Source: Hyaloscypha bicolor E (taxonomy: Eukaryota; Ascomycota; Leotiomycetes; Helotiales; Hyaloscyphaceae). From it: a stretch of DNA of 64,000 nt. How positions within the stretch are numbered: the first letter of the stretch is position 1; every line of letters begins with the position of its first letter. Positions 48,932 to 59,964 of the stretch are shown in pieces. The position numbers were made by a program, and so were the translations under genes. The DNA is taken from NCBI RefSeq assembly GCF_002865645.1, contig NW_020194628.1:1984001-2048000 (forward strand), read 5' to 3'. The notes below the pieces were generated by a model, which did no database searches, was not told the origin of the DNA, and saw nothing but the letters and a program-made list of their open reading frames with translations.

Positions 48932-51439
48932 ATGGCCCCGAGACGGTACGCGCCCGTCGACCCACGACCGCCGAATACCTCGGTGCAGGACCTTCAACTC
49001 CTTCATTGTCGTGTCGAACGTCGTCGACCCAAACCGAAGAGTAAGCGCCCGCCCGGGTATTACCAGAACCTCATCGAGCGACACGATAACCTGAAGGCTA
49101 CGATCAAACATAGGTATGCCGATGCGACGAAGGACAATCTTTCGGGTATCAAAAGCAAGTTTGTCAGGTAAGATACCCGCAAATAAAAGTGCTATTGGCG
49201 TGGTCAACTGTCCTAACCCTCGAGCAGGTTCTGTGATGATCAGCTCAGGAAGAATTGGCGCTCTGTGATCCGGGACTGCTCCCTGGGGACCACGCTGGCA
49301 TTCCTCAAGCACATCCACGACGAGGACAGGGTGAGCAAAAGGGGTGCGATGCAACAATACATAGCACAGTTCAAGATGCTATTCAACCGAGAGAATGGCC
49401 GTCACATGGATACCAATATTGGGAAAGAGGCCCTGAAGGTAAGCTGCTCCCTGATTATTTCCGCTCGCTCAATCCAAGGTTGCTAATATCTGTAGTACAT
49501 CGACACGTTCGGGCTTGATAATACTGTCAAGTCGAAGCCTGTCCTGGGCGTGGACGACCTGCTGCTCTTACTCAACCACCACTGGGCCCGTGACACCTCT
49601 ACATTCCCCACCGAGCGGCACCGGGTGCAGTTCGCACTGATCCTGCTCCTCCTCTTTGGCACCGGTTGTCGGCCTGCCGAGCTAGTCGATGCCAAAAAGA
49701 AGAGAAGAGACGATACCGGTTCTGAGGACGATGATCTGGACGACGACGATAGCCTTGCCGTTGAGAAGAGTGATAACGGTTTCGGTACCGAGGGCGATAC
49801 GGACTTCCGTGGCCGCAACGACGATGCTCTTGAAGGCGTCGCCGCTACGAGTGGGGTTGAAGAGGACATTAGACATTATGACGCGATCTGCTATGAGGAT
49901 GTGCGCCTGCTGGTTGTGCGCAGTCCCGGCGACGGAGAGCGGGATGTGCTCGCTATGGAGGTTACGATGGCTCACCACAAAGGACACAAGAGACGCCCAA
50001 AGCCGTGAGTTGACTGACTACCTCGAACATGCGCTCCAAGATCGAACTAACGGATACTCGCAGTACGATATTCTTCTTTACCGAAGTAGACGACCCGATC
50101 TTCTGTCCCATCACGCACCTCGTCTCCCTCGCCCTCGCAGACGGCGCGTTTGAGGCGCCGAGCCTGACGACTCCCAGGCGGGTCTTTGAGCACAAGGTCT
50201 GGGGCCCAGTCTTGTGCACGCCGCTGCGCTGGAAGCAGGAAAGGCTCAAGACGCCCATCTTCCGTCGAGAGGAGGGCAGCGCTAACCCCTCGCTAGAGAG
50301 GGCTCTTCCATACTCTCAGTTTAAGCACTGCCTTAACCGCCTCGGGCTTGCGGCGGGCTTCAAGGATACGCTGACCAGCTACTGCTTTCGACGTGGGACC
50401 GCAAATGTCGTTGATCGTAAGTTGTCCCGCGGCAGCTCGAGGAGGAGATGGCCTTGCTAACAAACGTCCTTGGTATCTAGGTACTGCCACCGATGCCGTT
50501 CGGGACCAGGTCATGCGACACAACCCGAACTCGGCCGTATATAATGGGTCCTATATCAATGAGCGGGTGTGGTTTGACGTCCAGTCCGCCGTCCTCGAGC
50601 GTCCCTCGGCAGACGGCGTCCTTCGCATGCTGACGCACATGAGTCTCATGCGCGATCCCCGCGCCCCGATTCACGTCCCTGACGACGTCCTGGCCGCGCT
50701 CCCTCCCGATCCAGATGTCACCGCACTTGAGCAGGAGCGAGAGAAGTTGAAGGCCGGGGCATACAGAGTTCAAGGGACGGACGTGGAGGCAGAAGTCCGG
50801 CGACTCACCACCGCAATCGGTAGTGCTAGGAGCAGGCGTCGAAACATCATCTCTGAAGAATACCGGGCAGACTACTTCCGCCGCCGCCCGACGGAAGACA
50901 TTGAGAAGCAGAACAGCGGACAGGAGGAGGAAGAGTATATCGAGCCAGTGGTTCAGCATCAGATCCCCCAAAGGACGCAGCTGGCTGACCTCATCTGTAC
51001 TCGCGTTACAAACATCACCCCGCAAGACGCTATCGATCGCCGGATTCAGGCCGCCGATTTCATGCAGGCTCTCTGCGGCTGTCGTGAGGTAGCCCCACGA
51101 TACCGACTTCGCGTCGCCCTTCCTCTACCAACTCTTTTCAAAGAAGAGTCCCCTGAGGTCGGACCCCTCGCTCCTGTCTTCCCCCTCGTCTGTGGCAAGA
51201 CTCAGTGCCTGTTCTGTATTGGCGACGAATTGAAGAGCTACGAAGAGCGGATGGGCTCCTTTTGCCGCGTTTCTAAGATGAGGGATCACGTCGAACGTAT
51301 TCACTTGCAAGGTATCGTACCGGAGGAGAAATTTCCCTGTTACCATCCCGTATGCAAGTCTCAAGGGCTAGTCCTCGAGCACTTGCAGCATTTCAAAAAT
51401 CACATACAGACCGTCCACGGGGTCAGCCTTCGAGAGTAG
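48932..51439 (+). CDS. DUF3435 tyrosine recombinase (Starship captain family)
   Basis: Five exons: 48932-49167, 49228-49438, 49496-50004, 50064-50416 and 50481-51439, all with GT-AG introns and closing phases; 755 residues. DUF3435 landmarks: KPVLGVDDLLLLLNHHWARD, GTGCRPAELVD (candidate first catalytic Arg, 208), YEDVRLLVVRSP, LTSYCFRRGTANVVD (Arg 428/429), DAVRDQVMRHNPN (His 450), then VYNGSYIN with candidate nucleophile tyrosines 457/461. The C-terminus has two C2H2-like fingers (CLFCIGD...HVERIH; CYHPVCKSQ...HIQTVH). Known captains of this family mobilise very large fungal elements. No stop or frameshift is seen, so it may be active. Its GC content contrasts with AT-rich flanks. Confidence 0.9.
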
Positions 51440-52961
51440 CGGGTACTCCTCTCGAATAACCGGTGGAAGGCGCCGCTTTTTCTGCAATGATAATATACCA
51501 ACCTAAGTTTTCATATATTCTATAGCACCTAAATATTTGGTATTTCTGATTTGAATTTATTATATTATTATAGAACTATTACGAGCATATTTTATAACCT
51601 CTTAACAAATCTCTGATAGTTGGGCATATAAAACTCGTCTGAGTCAGTACTCTAGCGTCTTACGCTAAGTAATATAATCTTGAAACCCATTATTCTTTCG
51701 CATCGCCGTTATATCTCCTTTAACAATATCAAAATCTGCCGGGGTCTTTATCTCTAGTAGAGGGTAGCTCTCTTTCTGAGAGCTTATCAGTCACGGTCTT
51801 ATACGGCAGTATAGAGACTCACCAATCTACTCCTTAGTCGGCGGCCAGTGAAGCTCGTCTGATAAGATGTTTACGCAGAATATCTGCCTCTCCTTCGGAT
51901 AACTAAGAAGACAGCTGCCCCAAAAAAAGCGGTAACGATTATCTACTTTGCTAAGAAGGCTGGTCTTCCTTCGTCGAAACTTTACCTGGATATTCCACTT
52001 CTTTCGCGGTTATTTATATATGGATTCTTGGCGTATTAGGGATTCCCTAGCCTAGGAACCTGATTAGAAAATTACCATTTAATCGTCGACTGAAGAGAGA
52101 GAATCTGGTAATGATTCTGGTAACGAATCCAGGCTTGCCACCCTGGAGGCACCGGCTTTTGGAGGTCTTGGGGGTGATTCTGGGACTGGCCATTTCTGGA
52201 ATTGCCATTTCTGGAGGCCATCGGGGGAGGCGTCACTTCTGGAGGCGCGTTGCTAGAGCTCAACGTCTTGTACATTTAAGATTCCAAGCATGCTGAATAC
52301 CATGGCAACTTTTGGCTTCTAATTTGAACGCCTTCCCACTAGCCGATCTATCGGGCCCGCGCCGTTTCTTCTGCACTATACGTCCAGTCTTCATACTATG
52401 TCAATCCCACCAAAACCCCTAGAATATGGACATTACTCAATGGTATGCCGTAGCGCTTGTAGCCATTACTGCCCTTTCAATTGTTTTCTATATGTTGGGG
52501 ATTTCGATCGGCTTTCTACACACCTATACGACATAGTATTTTCTTAAGCATGTCTTTTATCCACGGTCCACAAGTATAAGAGGTACCACTCGATATTATG
52601 CGGTCTTGGTTATTGCTCTCCCTGTAGGTAATGTCGTTTGCCTCACGGATAATGCATAAAGGCCTTGCAGCAAATAGGACTGTTATTTATAGTAAACCTC
52701 ATTCCTCTTGCTCTCGGAAGCCATATGAACTCCATTATTACTAACGAGATTGGAGGACATGAGTCTGCTACTAGTTCGTAGAGGGAGGAAGCTCTATGCG
52801 TGTTCGAGTGCATTGGATAGCAGGTAACGTAATAATAATTTGAAATTCACTTTATGATATAAAATCGAAGGGAAGACGGGGCAAAGGTCAAGAAAAAGCT
52901 GTGAATTCATAATAATAATCGGCTGTACCTCTCCCAAACTCAATTATATAGCCGTATCAAT
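51440..52961. other. AT-rich intergenic DNA with low-complexity patch
   Basis: 51480-51720 is AT-rich. At 52130-52250 short repeats of GGCCATTTCTGGA and TCTGGAGGC type occur; the minus strand there could encode a Pro/Asn-rich segment (NAPPEVTPPPMASRNGNSRN) but no family is recognised. No supported gene. Confidence 0.45.
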
Positions 52962-53294
52962 TCAAATACAATATCTTCCTATTTGGCACATGGTAGAACA
53001 AGCTTGCTCTTGACGTTGAAATCCTGAGGCAGCAGATTTACCGGGAGTGGATATGACATTTGCTTGTTTCGTATTAGCACCGTACATGCCTTTCGTTACG
53101 AAACTTACGATCTCATCCCATGATGGAGGAAATGACTGTCGGTTAGTAGATCTGTATGTAAACCAATGCCCAGACTTGTATATAAAGAATGCTATATCAG
53201 CGCCGCTTAGCTCTCCATACTCATGGGCCTTTTTAATTAGAGTACGCTTCCGTCTTCGAGAGTTCTCCCCTTTGCGATTTCGTATACGAGACAT
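52962..53294 (-). CDS. Small MADS-box-like protein
   Basis: A single-exon ORF of 110 residues. Residues ~10-50 (ENSRRRKRTLIKKAHEYGEL, then SGADIAFFIYKSGHWFTYRS) follow the MADS/SRF pattern: basic R/K-rich helix, LIKKA-ELG segment, then the hydrophobic strand ending FTY. No SAM or MEF2-type extension follows; the rest is short and low in features. MADS proteins bind DNA as dimers. Short lineage-specific versions in fungi are of unknown role. It lies 1.5 kb downstream of the DUF3435 gene in AT-rich DNA, so it may be cargo. Alternative: a truncated copy of a larger gene. Confidence 0.6.
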   Translation of the reverse strand: MSRIRNRKGENSRRRKRTLIKKAHEYGELSGADIAFFIYKSGHWFTYRSTNRQSFPPSWDEIVSFVTKGMYGANTKQANVISTPGKSAASGFQRQEQACSTMCQIGRYCI

Positions 53295-54122
53295 AGTTAT
53301 TTGAGGAAAGCGAATATGTTTGGGAAGAAGGTGCCACGGTATATTTTTAAGAAGCTCAGGTTTAAATTGGTATGCAATAGATTTGCGGCAGCCCAGGCGA
53401 CAGTATTATGTGCCGACAGATTTCTGACCGCCAGATCCGTGGTCGACCAAGGATTCTGCTACCCGACAGATTTGATCTGGCTCTTCGTAGGAGAAATAAG
53501 CGGCCGAAATTGGCGGCTTGGCCCCTGCGCCAATACCAAACCTTCAACTTCCTGCCCTCTTTTTGAGACAATACAAGTCAATTAAAGGTACAAACGACGT
53601 ATATAGGACTTGCAAGATCTGGTATGACTATAGGAAGTCGTAGAGAGAGAAGAAGTTAATTTGCTGTCTAGTAAATACTGGTTTTTTGGTGTTCGTTGAA
53701 TTTGTCAAAATCGGCCATTTTTTTTCTCCTCCCACTTAGTTTTGGTATGCTCCTACGAGCTACTTGCTCATAGGAATTATCTCCTACGAGCCATTTTCTC
53801 CTATGAACTATTTTCTCCTGTGAAGTTTCTCCTATGAGGCCGTGGGCTACTAGGAGCTTTCTAATAGGAGCTATGGTCTCCTATTAGCCCCACCCTCCCA
53901 GGAGTTTGCTTTGTAGCGCTGGAAATCGCGTGGAAATCGCGGGGGGTAATGCGGCTTGCATTTGTGGCTTGGGCTCGCAAATCATGCTTAGCCCTGCGTT
54001 ATCCTCGAGATACATTTTCCTTTAATAAAAAAATTAATCTCAATTACCTTCTTTATATTTACTTAAATAGTGAAAATTGTACTTTCTTTTAATATTAATT
54101 GAAATCTAATAAAAGTAGAATA
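53295..54122. other. AT-rich spacer, includes a TCCTA-type repeat patch
   Basis: No gene. The patch at 53740-53905 is annotated separately; 54000-54120 is AT-rich. Confidence 0.4.
53740..53905. repeat. Interspersed TCCTANNAG / CTNNTAGGA motif array
   Basis: CTCCTACGAGC, CTCATAGGA, CTCCTATGA, CTCCTGTGA, ACTAGGAGC, AATAGGAGC and CTCCTATTAG recur about every 15-25 bp in both orientations. The unit is nearly self-complementary (CTCCTATGAG), so it can form multiple small hairpins. Confidence 0.6.
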
Positions 54123-54194
54123 CAGTAAAGTTCGAAATCGGCTTCAGTTCGGAATACTCAATGATTTTATTTTTGGCCCACTTTTTATGCGCAC
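54123..54194. repeat. Left terminal inverted repeat of the hydrolase element
   Basis: 72 bp ending GGCCCACTTTTTATGCGCAC. It pairs with 56282-56353. Confidence 0.88.
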
Positions 54195-54438
54195 CACCTG
54201 AGGATTCGGTGACCTTGGGGCCCGACGTCGGCATTTACTCCTGCTGTATCACGTGATTGACACAAGCTTCTGCCTGACGCTCTTTTGACAACTATCTTCC
54301 TCACTACTACGATATCATTCTCGCTGGTGTTATCTTCCTCGCCTCCCCCATCTTCCTCATTTGTGTTAACTGCCTCTCTGCTATCCTCCGAATAACCTGC
54401 TCTAAATACGAACTATCCTTCTTTAGTATTGAATAATT

Positions 54439-55779
54439 TCAATTATGTACAACCTCGCGTATGTTAATTTCTACTGCAATGCTCCCACCAATATTAAGTA
54501 TACCAGCACGCCCACGCCCCTCTACTGCCGGCTCATTAAGGCTCAACACTTCTTGAATTTCCCTCCTCTTATTAAACTCTATAATCGCCTCTAAAGACTC
54601 ATTCTCCGACCCAACGAAAGTCCCAAAATGCACTGCTACTGTATTCCTCGATAATACATCATTGTGAATACTAATTGCGTCTGCCGGTGTTAAATGCAAG
54701 GCAGAAGGGATATTGTCATGCGATAGCCTTAAGCCAAGATAAGATATAAATCCTAGACTACCACCTCTCCATATCGGCACGAATGATAGGTCAAATGGTC
54801 CAAATTTCTGCCCGATTTCCTTAAAGATAGGGCATATGGCGGTGGACTTTGATGTTCTTCGGTAGCCCGTATCTCCTGCATGATATATAGCGCCTTTTCT
54901 TTTAGTGTGAGAGATCTCGGCTTCATATTTCGATACGAGCAGTTGTTCAATGACCCACCCGCACCAGAGCGTATTACCTTGGTCAAAGGCTCCTCTTCCG
55001 GAATTGTGTTGGGCTGGAACACAAGTAAAGCGTAATATCGTAGAGTCGTTTGCATTCTGTGTTATCGTATACCTAAAGTCCTGTACGCTATATTCCGTGT
55101 TTTGCCACCAGTCAAGCTCATGGACCCTATTCTGCGGTACACCAAGGGAACAAATCCAACCTTTGTTCCCCAAAGGAACAAAGTACCTAGCCTTAGGGAA
55201 TTTTTTGAATATCGCCTCGATAGTAGACAAATCCAAGTGATCATAATGGTTATGTGAGATCATAACGGCATCACAGCCTACTTTCAATTAGCAAGAAATA
55301 AGAAGAAACCTGGTTCCTATACCTGGTAAATCCGCCACCTGACACGGCGGTGGTCTCAACCTCTTTGGCCCGGTATATTGTGTAGGCCCTGCCCTCAATG
55401 AGAAAATCGGATCATAAACAACCCAGAAACTCTTCCCCCCCTCCAAACTTCTAGTCCCCTCCAAAGGAAACTCCGTAATTACACCCGCATGCCCGAGCGT
55501 CGTGCCTATAATAGACCTCTCCCTATTCAGCCCATTTTTCTCTAAATCCGACGCACCCCAATCTGGCACAACGACTAATACGTCTTTTGTTCCTGGGTGC
55601 TTTTTCGCAAGGTCTTTATAACATCCCAACGGGAATTTCGCTTGGAGAAGTTCAGCGAATGTTGGTGCTTCGGCGGAGGGCCAGGGGTTTTTGAATGCTG
55701 TGGCGGAGTCGTTGGCGTGGTGTGAGGGGCGATTATTTAGTAGAGGAGAAGAGAACCAGGGAGAGCAGAAGAGCGCCAT
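54439..55779 (-). CDS. NAPE-PLD-like metallo-beta-lactamase-fold hydrolase
   Basis: Exon 1 (55779-55323) and exon 2 (55280-54439), joined by GTATAG...AAAG, give 432 residues with no interruption. Metal-binding motifs of the NAPE-phospholipase D / UlaG-like group: VMISHNHYDHLD (HxHxDH), VPAQHNSGRG, YHAGDTGY and NTVAVHFGTF. The N-terminal half has LVVVPDWGASDLEK and SFWVVYDPIFSLRAGP, typical of fungal family members. They hydrolyse N-acyl-phosphatidylethanolamines or related phosphodiesters; the substrate here is unknown. The gene lies wholly between the TIRs of the 2.23-kb element. FGP-LSFVPIWRGGSLGF replaces the usual PIGAYxP loop. Confidence 0.88.
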
Positions 55780-56281
55780 TTTGAATATGTCTAAGAGCTA
55801 AGTAAGTGGGTTCATTGCTTTCATCTAGATAAAAGACTTATAGAGGATTATGCCTGTCCTGTTAATTGCTTCCTCTACCTTACTAATATGAAATGAAACC
55901 TTATGTTGTTTAGTGTTTAAATTAATACACACATGCGCTCGATAGCAAAACCGTTGTACTGGGAGATACGCAGAAAATTATTAAAGCTGCTTTGACGAAG
56001 TACCACAAGGCAAAAATTGTACAAGTATCCAGTGGCAATGTATCTGACCACAGCTAAGTAAGATCTGTTGGGAGTTTGAAGAGTGTGCCGCAATAGAGCC
56101 GAGTTTTACTATTCTTAGTATCGTGAGATCTTACACAATCGAGGAGCTATTGTCACGAAGCAAAAAGTGGATAATTAAGGAGCTAGAATCTGCCTTTGCT
56201 CAGCCGAATAAGTAGAGTCAGCGAGTTGTTGGCGCCTGCAGAGCTCTTAGTTTATCCGCCGACATCGGCTAATCCAAGTAA

Positions 56282-56353
56282 GTGCGCATAAAAAGTGGGC
56301 CAAAACTAAAATCATTGAGTGTTCCGAACTGAAGCCGATTTCGAACGTTACTG
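56282..56353. repeat. Right terminal inverted repeat of the hydrolase element
   Basis: Begins GTGCGCATAAAAAGTGGGCC and ends CGAACGTTACTG. It is the inverted copy of 54123-54194. Confidence 0.88.
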
Positions 56354-56355
56354 TA

Positions 56356-56917
56356 TAACCATTGCGGCTATATATATATAATAACTAAGGCGACTTAACT
56401 TGTATATATAACTACCCTAAATGTAATAGAAGTCAAAAACCATTTAGCCGCAAAAATCACTATAGAGATCACCTTCGTAACTATTACAAGGAAGCCATCG
56501 GGGGCTCAGAAGACGGAGAAAGGCACATATAGCATTGGAGATGTGAGAAGTGTCTCGGACATAGGGGTTCTCAATCACAAGACTGTAGTAGCTGTGGGGA
56601 AGCGGCCGGGCTCAACGGAGACAAACCTGGGTGCTGCTGACACGAAAGCGCTGACTCTGGCGGGATTGAAAGAAGAGGGATGGAAGGATACTACTGTAGA
56701 AGGATTGGTGGGGCAGGATGGTGGTAAACCGCCAATTCTGCCTCTGCTTGCTCTGCTCTGCGGTCGGCAGCGGTACCCTTGAAGTACAAGGGGTGCGCAG
56801 CCCCAAGTATCCGGAAATGGACCCTGCTTAAAATAATTAACTGAAAAACCAGCGACACCCAATTCGCCTTCTACTGTATTACATTCTTTACATAGTACTT
56901 TCTATAATCTTGCGAAA
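56356..56917. other. Intergenic after the TIR element
   Basis: AT-rich, with TATATATATA near 56374. No supported gene. Confidence 0.4.
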
Positions 56918-57774
56918 ATGGCCATTGCCTTCAAGCTATGGCTTTCTGTTATTGAATTGCTTATTTTCACGTTATTAGGGGTCTTTATCGTGGTATATGG
57001 TATCCTGGCGTTGAGTTTTCCGAATACGGAAACTGCAGGCATACTCACACTAATTGTTGACTTCTCTTTATTGTTCAATTGAATTTTGCTAATAAACTTC
57101 AGTTTGACTTCGAAAGTCTCTCTCAGCCAGGATTCGCATTATCTGGACTAGGTGAAGGCAGTGGCTTCTCGCAGTCCTTGCAGAGTAAGGCCCCAAGCAT
57201 CAGTATTGCCAGCGCGGCACAGACAGTAATATCAAGCGCTACTGCTTTTCAAAGTGATCTGGGATCTGTCATCCCTGGAAATTGCACTTTAGGAACCACA
57301 TCTTTCTGCCTCGGAAACGTCAATAATATTACCTGTAGCAGGCTGCCCCTGAATATGTCCGACCTTCTATCTAGAGCATTGCCTGCCTTAGGGAGCTACA
57401 AACTCAGCGGTCTAGAATTACTTGGCCAGGAACTCAAACGCTTCTCCGCTGGAACTATTGAAGGCCCATTCATCCTCGGAATTATTTCAGCGGTCATATT
57501 AATTCCGTCTTTTCACTATGCGTCCTGGAAAGGGGGTGTAATTTGGGGCTTACCTTGGGAAACCGCCGTGGGTAGTACGGGTAGCGCGGTTTGTCTTCTG
57601 TCTTTTCTCTGCTCGACAATTGTTCTGTCGTTTTTATACTCCGAGACTAAGCACCTGCCCTTCATTACGGTGGCAAAGGGGAGACTTTGGCGCAACTCTA
57701 TCACAGCTCTTTGTTGCGCCGGAGTCATGGTTCTCTGCGTAATATCGGTATTTGTACGGAAGCATATACTTTGA
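56918..57774 (+). CDS. Four-TM protein of unknown function (claudin/SUR7-like layout)
   Basis: Exon 1 (56918-57055) and exon 2 (57103-57774), joined by a 47-nt GTTGAC...TTCAG intron with GCTAAT branch site, give 269 residues. Predicted spans are LSVIELLIFTLLGVFIVVYG near the N-terminus, a long luminal or extracellular loop with a Cys-rich patch (NCTLGTTSFCLGNVNNITC), then FILGIISAVILIPSF, AVCLLSFLCSTIVLSFLY and ITALCCAGVMVLCVISVFV. The layout resembles fungal SUR7/claudin-type proteins, but no signature confirms it. The weak donor makes exon 1 the least certain part. Confidence 0.55.
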
Positions 57775-58338
57775 GGGGGAAGGATAATCAACGATGTCAA
57801 ATTATTGCGACAAAAGGCATATTACGTCGAAAATCCCCCTAAAATAGATCCGCAGTTCTCAGGGAATTTCTTTGAGAAAATGTGCCCATCCATGTTAATA
57901 GACTTTAGTATCAAATGAGTAGAGCAATAGAATAAACCACGCAATAAGTTACTCAAAGTACTTAAGTATTCCACTCTATTTAACTCAAACTTAGTCAGGG
58001 GAGCCATACGAGTATTTACTTAAGCAACTTAAGTGGTTTGAGTATTCCTTTGACACACTATTGATAGTATGTGGCATTTCTTGCGGCAAGAAGTGACTTT
58101 CAGCGACTGTTGGGATCTTGCGCGGCTTTGGGGCAGGATCCAGAAATGGCCATCCACAATTGTACCGATTATAGTCCAAAGACTCCCAGGTAAGCCAGAA
58201 AGAGCATGCAAATCGGAAAGAGGGTCCTTCACCTCTTCTGCTCGTATAAGTTGCAATACGAAGCATCTATTTATCACAGTCTCTCCAAACATACCAAAAT
58301 CTGCTTCTTCAATCATCCATTAAACAATACTCCAAGAA
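57775..58338. other. Intergenic, no gene
   Basis: Contains repeated ACTTAAGT/TACTTAAGTA strings near 57957-58035. Nothing else is recognised. Confidence 0.4.
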
Positions 58339-59906
58339 ATGGAGAGCATTACTAATACTTCGATATCAGTGCTTGGGCTCGCAGGGACTAAGCGTGCCGC
58401 GTCACCTACTCCATTCGTGAGCCACCTACCCCCCCAACGTACCAAACACCAGCGAAATTCTCATGAGACCCAGAGAACTCGTTCCGCACCTGCAAGAAGC
58501 CCTCGTTCTGTCATTTGGCATGATTTCCGAGATCAAATATCCGAGAGTACCGAAGATGCACGAGAACCAGATCATTATCGGGGGGAGCTCACTGCGGATC
58601 ATGAAGCTCGTCAAGAACAACCGTTAGCCTGTGCACCACCACAAAATAACGATGAGAACAGCAAGATCCACAACTTCTTTACCAAAGGCTCGATATTTAC
58701 ACCGAGGGGGATAGCGAACTTTCAGCGAGTCCAGGTTGATGAGAGAAGTTCATGCAATCTGCTCCCTTGGTCGATCGCGATTACACTCGGGCTCATTCTG
58801 TATCCCAACAGCCTAGGAACAACAGCTACCTACTGCCGTCTCACTATTCGCGTAGCAGGTGTTGAAACGGCAATCAATGCGAGAGTGCTTCACGGATTGC
58901 ACACCATCCTGCTCGGCCGAGAATGGATCGAAAGCGTAAATTTATTGAGCGATTTTGGCAATAGGGGTTATTATATCCCAATCCCTCTTGCTATCGAAGC
59001 TGAGGAGCCACTCAATAGTGATCGTTTAATAGATGGCCGTCCGTCTGGTGATGAGCTCTCATTGGACGATGAGCCTCCATCTGGTGACGATCTCTCATTG
59101 GAATCTTCATCTGGTGATGAGATCTTATTGGGCGATGGGCCTTCATCTGATGAGACAATCCTTGATGAAAATCAACTCGCAACGACCAATCAGGCTGAAG
59201 ATGAGCATGAGATCGAGGATGATGAGAAAGGTGAAGAGGACTCTGATGCTGATTCTCAGGAAACCATAGAATATCATCTTCTCGAAGCATTCACCAGAGA
59301 TGCAAAAGCTGCAGACACAAAGGAAGTAGAAGACGAACTTCAACTTATCAGTTCTCCCGGTAATCAGTCAGATTGCGTTGAAGCTAAATCTGAGCGAGTA
59401 AGTCCAACCGTCGTTCTAAGACCCTGTTTGTGACTGTCGTGTCATCCTAGGCAATCTTCAGTCCACACTCGATGGCAGCGACCCTCACAAAATCCCAAGC
59501 GAAAGGAGTTCAGACTCCAGTTATAAAACGTCAATCCAAAGGGATCACCAAAATCTTAAATCATGTTAGCCGAACTCTAGCAGGCCAGAGCTTCAAGGCA
59601 CCGGTGAAGCAGCTGTGGCCAGAGTATGCGAACACTTATGCTGCAAGGGTTCTTAATCCAATCGATCTTGGCACTATCGAGATGAAGGTGAAGAATGATA
59701 CGTATCTTTCTATAGATGCATTTAGAGCGGACATTGCCCTTCTTTACCAAAACAGTGTCGACTTTAACGGTATCGAGCACATAATCACCAGCGCGGCTCT
59801 TGAGGTCCGAGACACGATACTCAAAGCAATCAGTGACGTGGAGGAAGGCAAAGGGACGACGAGGGCATCGATTAGAGGGCTACAGGGTTCGAGAGGTGAC
59901 ATGTAA
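58339..59906 (+). CDS. Retropepsin-like / acidic-repeat / bromodomain fusion protein
   Basis: Exon 1 (58339-59397) ends at a strong GTAAGT donor and joins exon 2 (59451-59906) in phase 0, giving 504 residues. Residues ~128-215 follow a retroviral-type aspartic-protease pattern: VQVDERSSCNLLPWSIAITL, TIRVAGVETAINARVL and TILLGREWIES. The catalytic D-S/T-G reads D-E-R (D134), so it is probably inactive. Residues ~235-275 are imperfect acidic repeats (PSGDELSLDDEPPSGDDLSL). Residues ~388-480 are a bromodomain (PVKQLWPEYANTY, NPIDLGTIEMKV, NSVDFNGIEH) with the acetyl-lysine-binding Asn near 459. It looks like a retroelement-derived chromatin reader. The alternative is two adjacent genes. Confidence 0.65.
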
Positions 59907-59964
59907 GATTTCGGGAGAGCGCTTGGATGTGGAGGAGTTTCATTTGTAACTAGATTGAACTAAA

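Larger units (their letters stand above)
54123..56353. mobile_element. 2.23-kb TIR element carrying a metallo-hydrolase gene
   Basis: The left end, CAGTAAAGTTCGAAATCGGC from 54123, is matched by the right end read inward from 56353, CAGTAACGTTCGAAATCGGC. The inverted repeats run about 72 bp (54123-54194 and 56282-56353) with only a few mismatches, and TA flanks both sides (54121-54122, 56354-56355). This is the format of Tc1/mariner-superfamily elements. The only intact gene inside is the NAPE-PLD-like hydrolase at 54439-55779. No DDE transposase is present, although acidic coding-like fragments lie next to the TIRs. Confidence 0.88.

Noticed and set aside
49682..49987. Antisense frames within the DUF3435 gene
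   Set aside because: Explained by the acidic coding stretch on the plus strand.
51480..52080. Degenerate retrotransposon interpretation of the AT-rich stretch
   Set aside because: No reverse transcriptase, integrase or LTR motif could be read on either strand.
53740..53905. CRISPR-like array interpretation of the TCCTA motif cluster
   Set aside because: The units are short, variable and in both orientations, and this is a eukaryotic genome.
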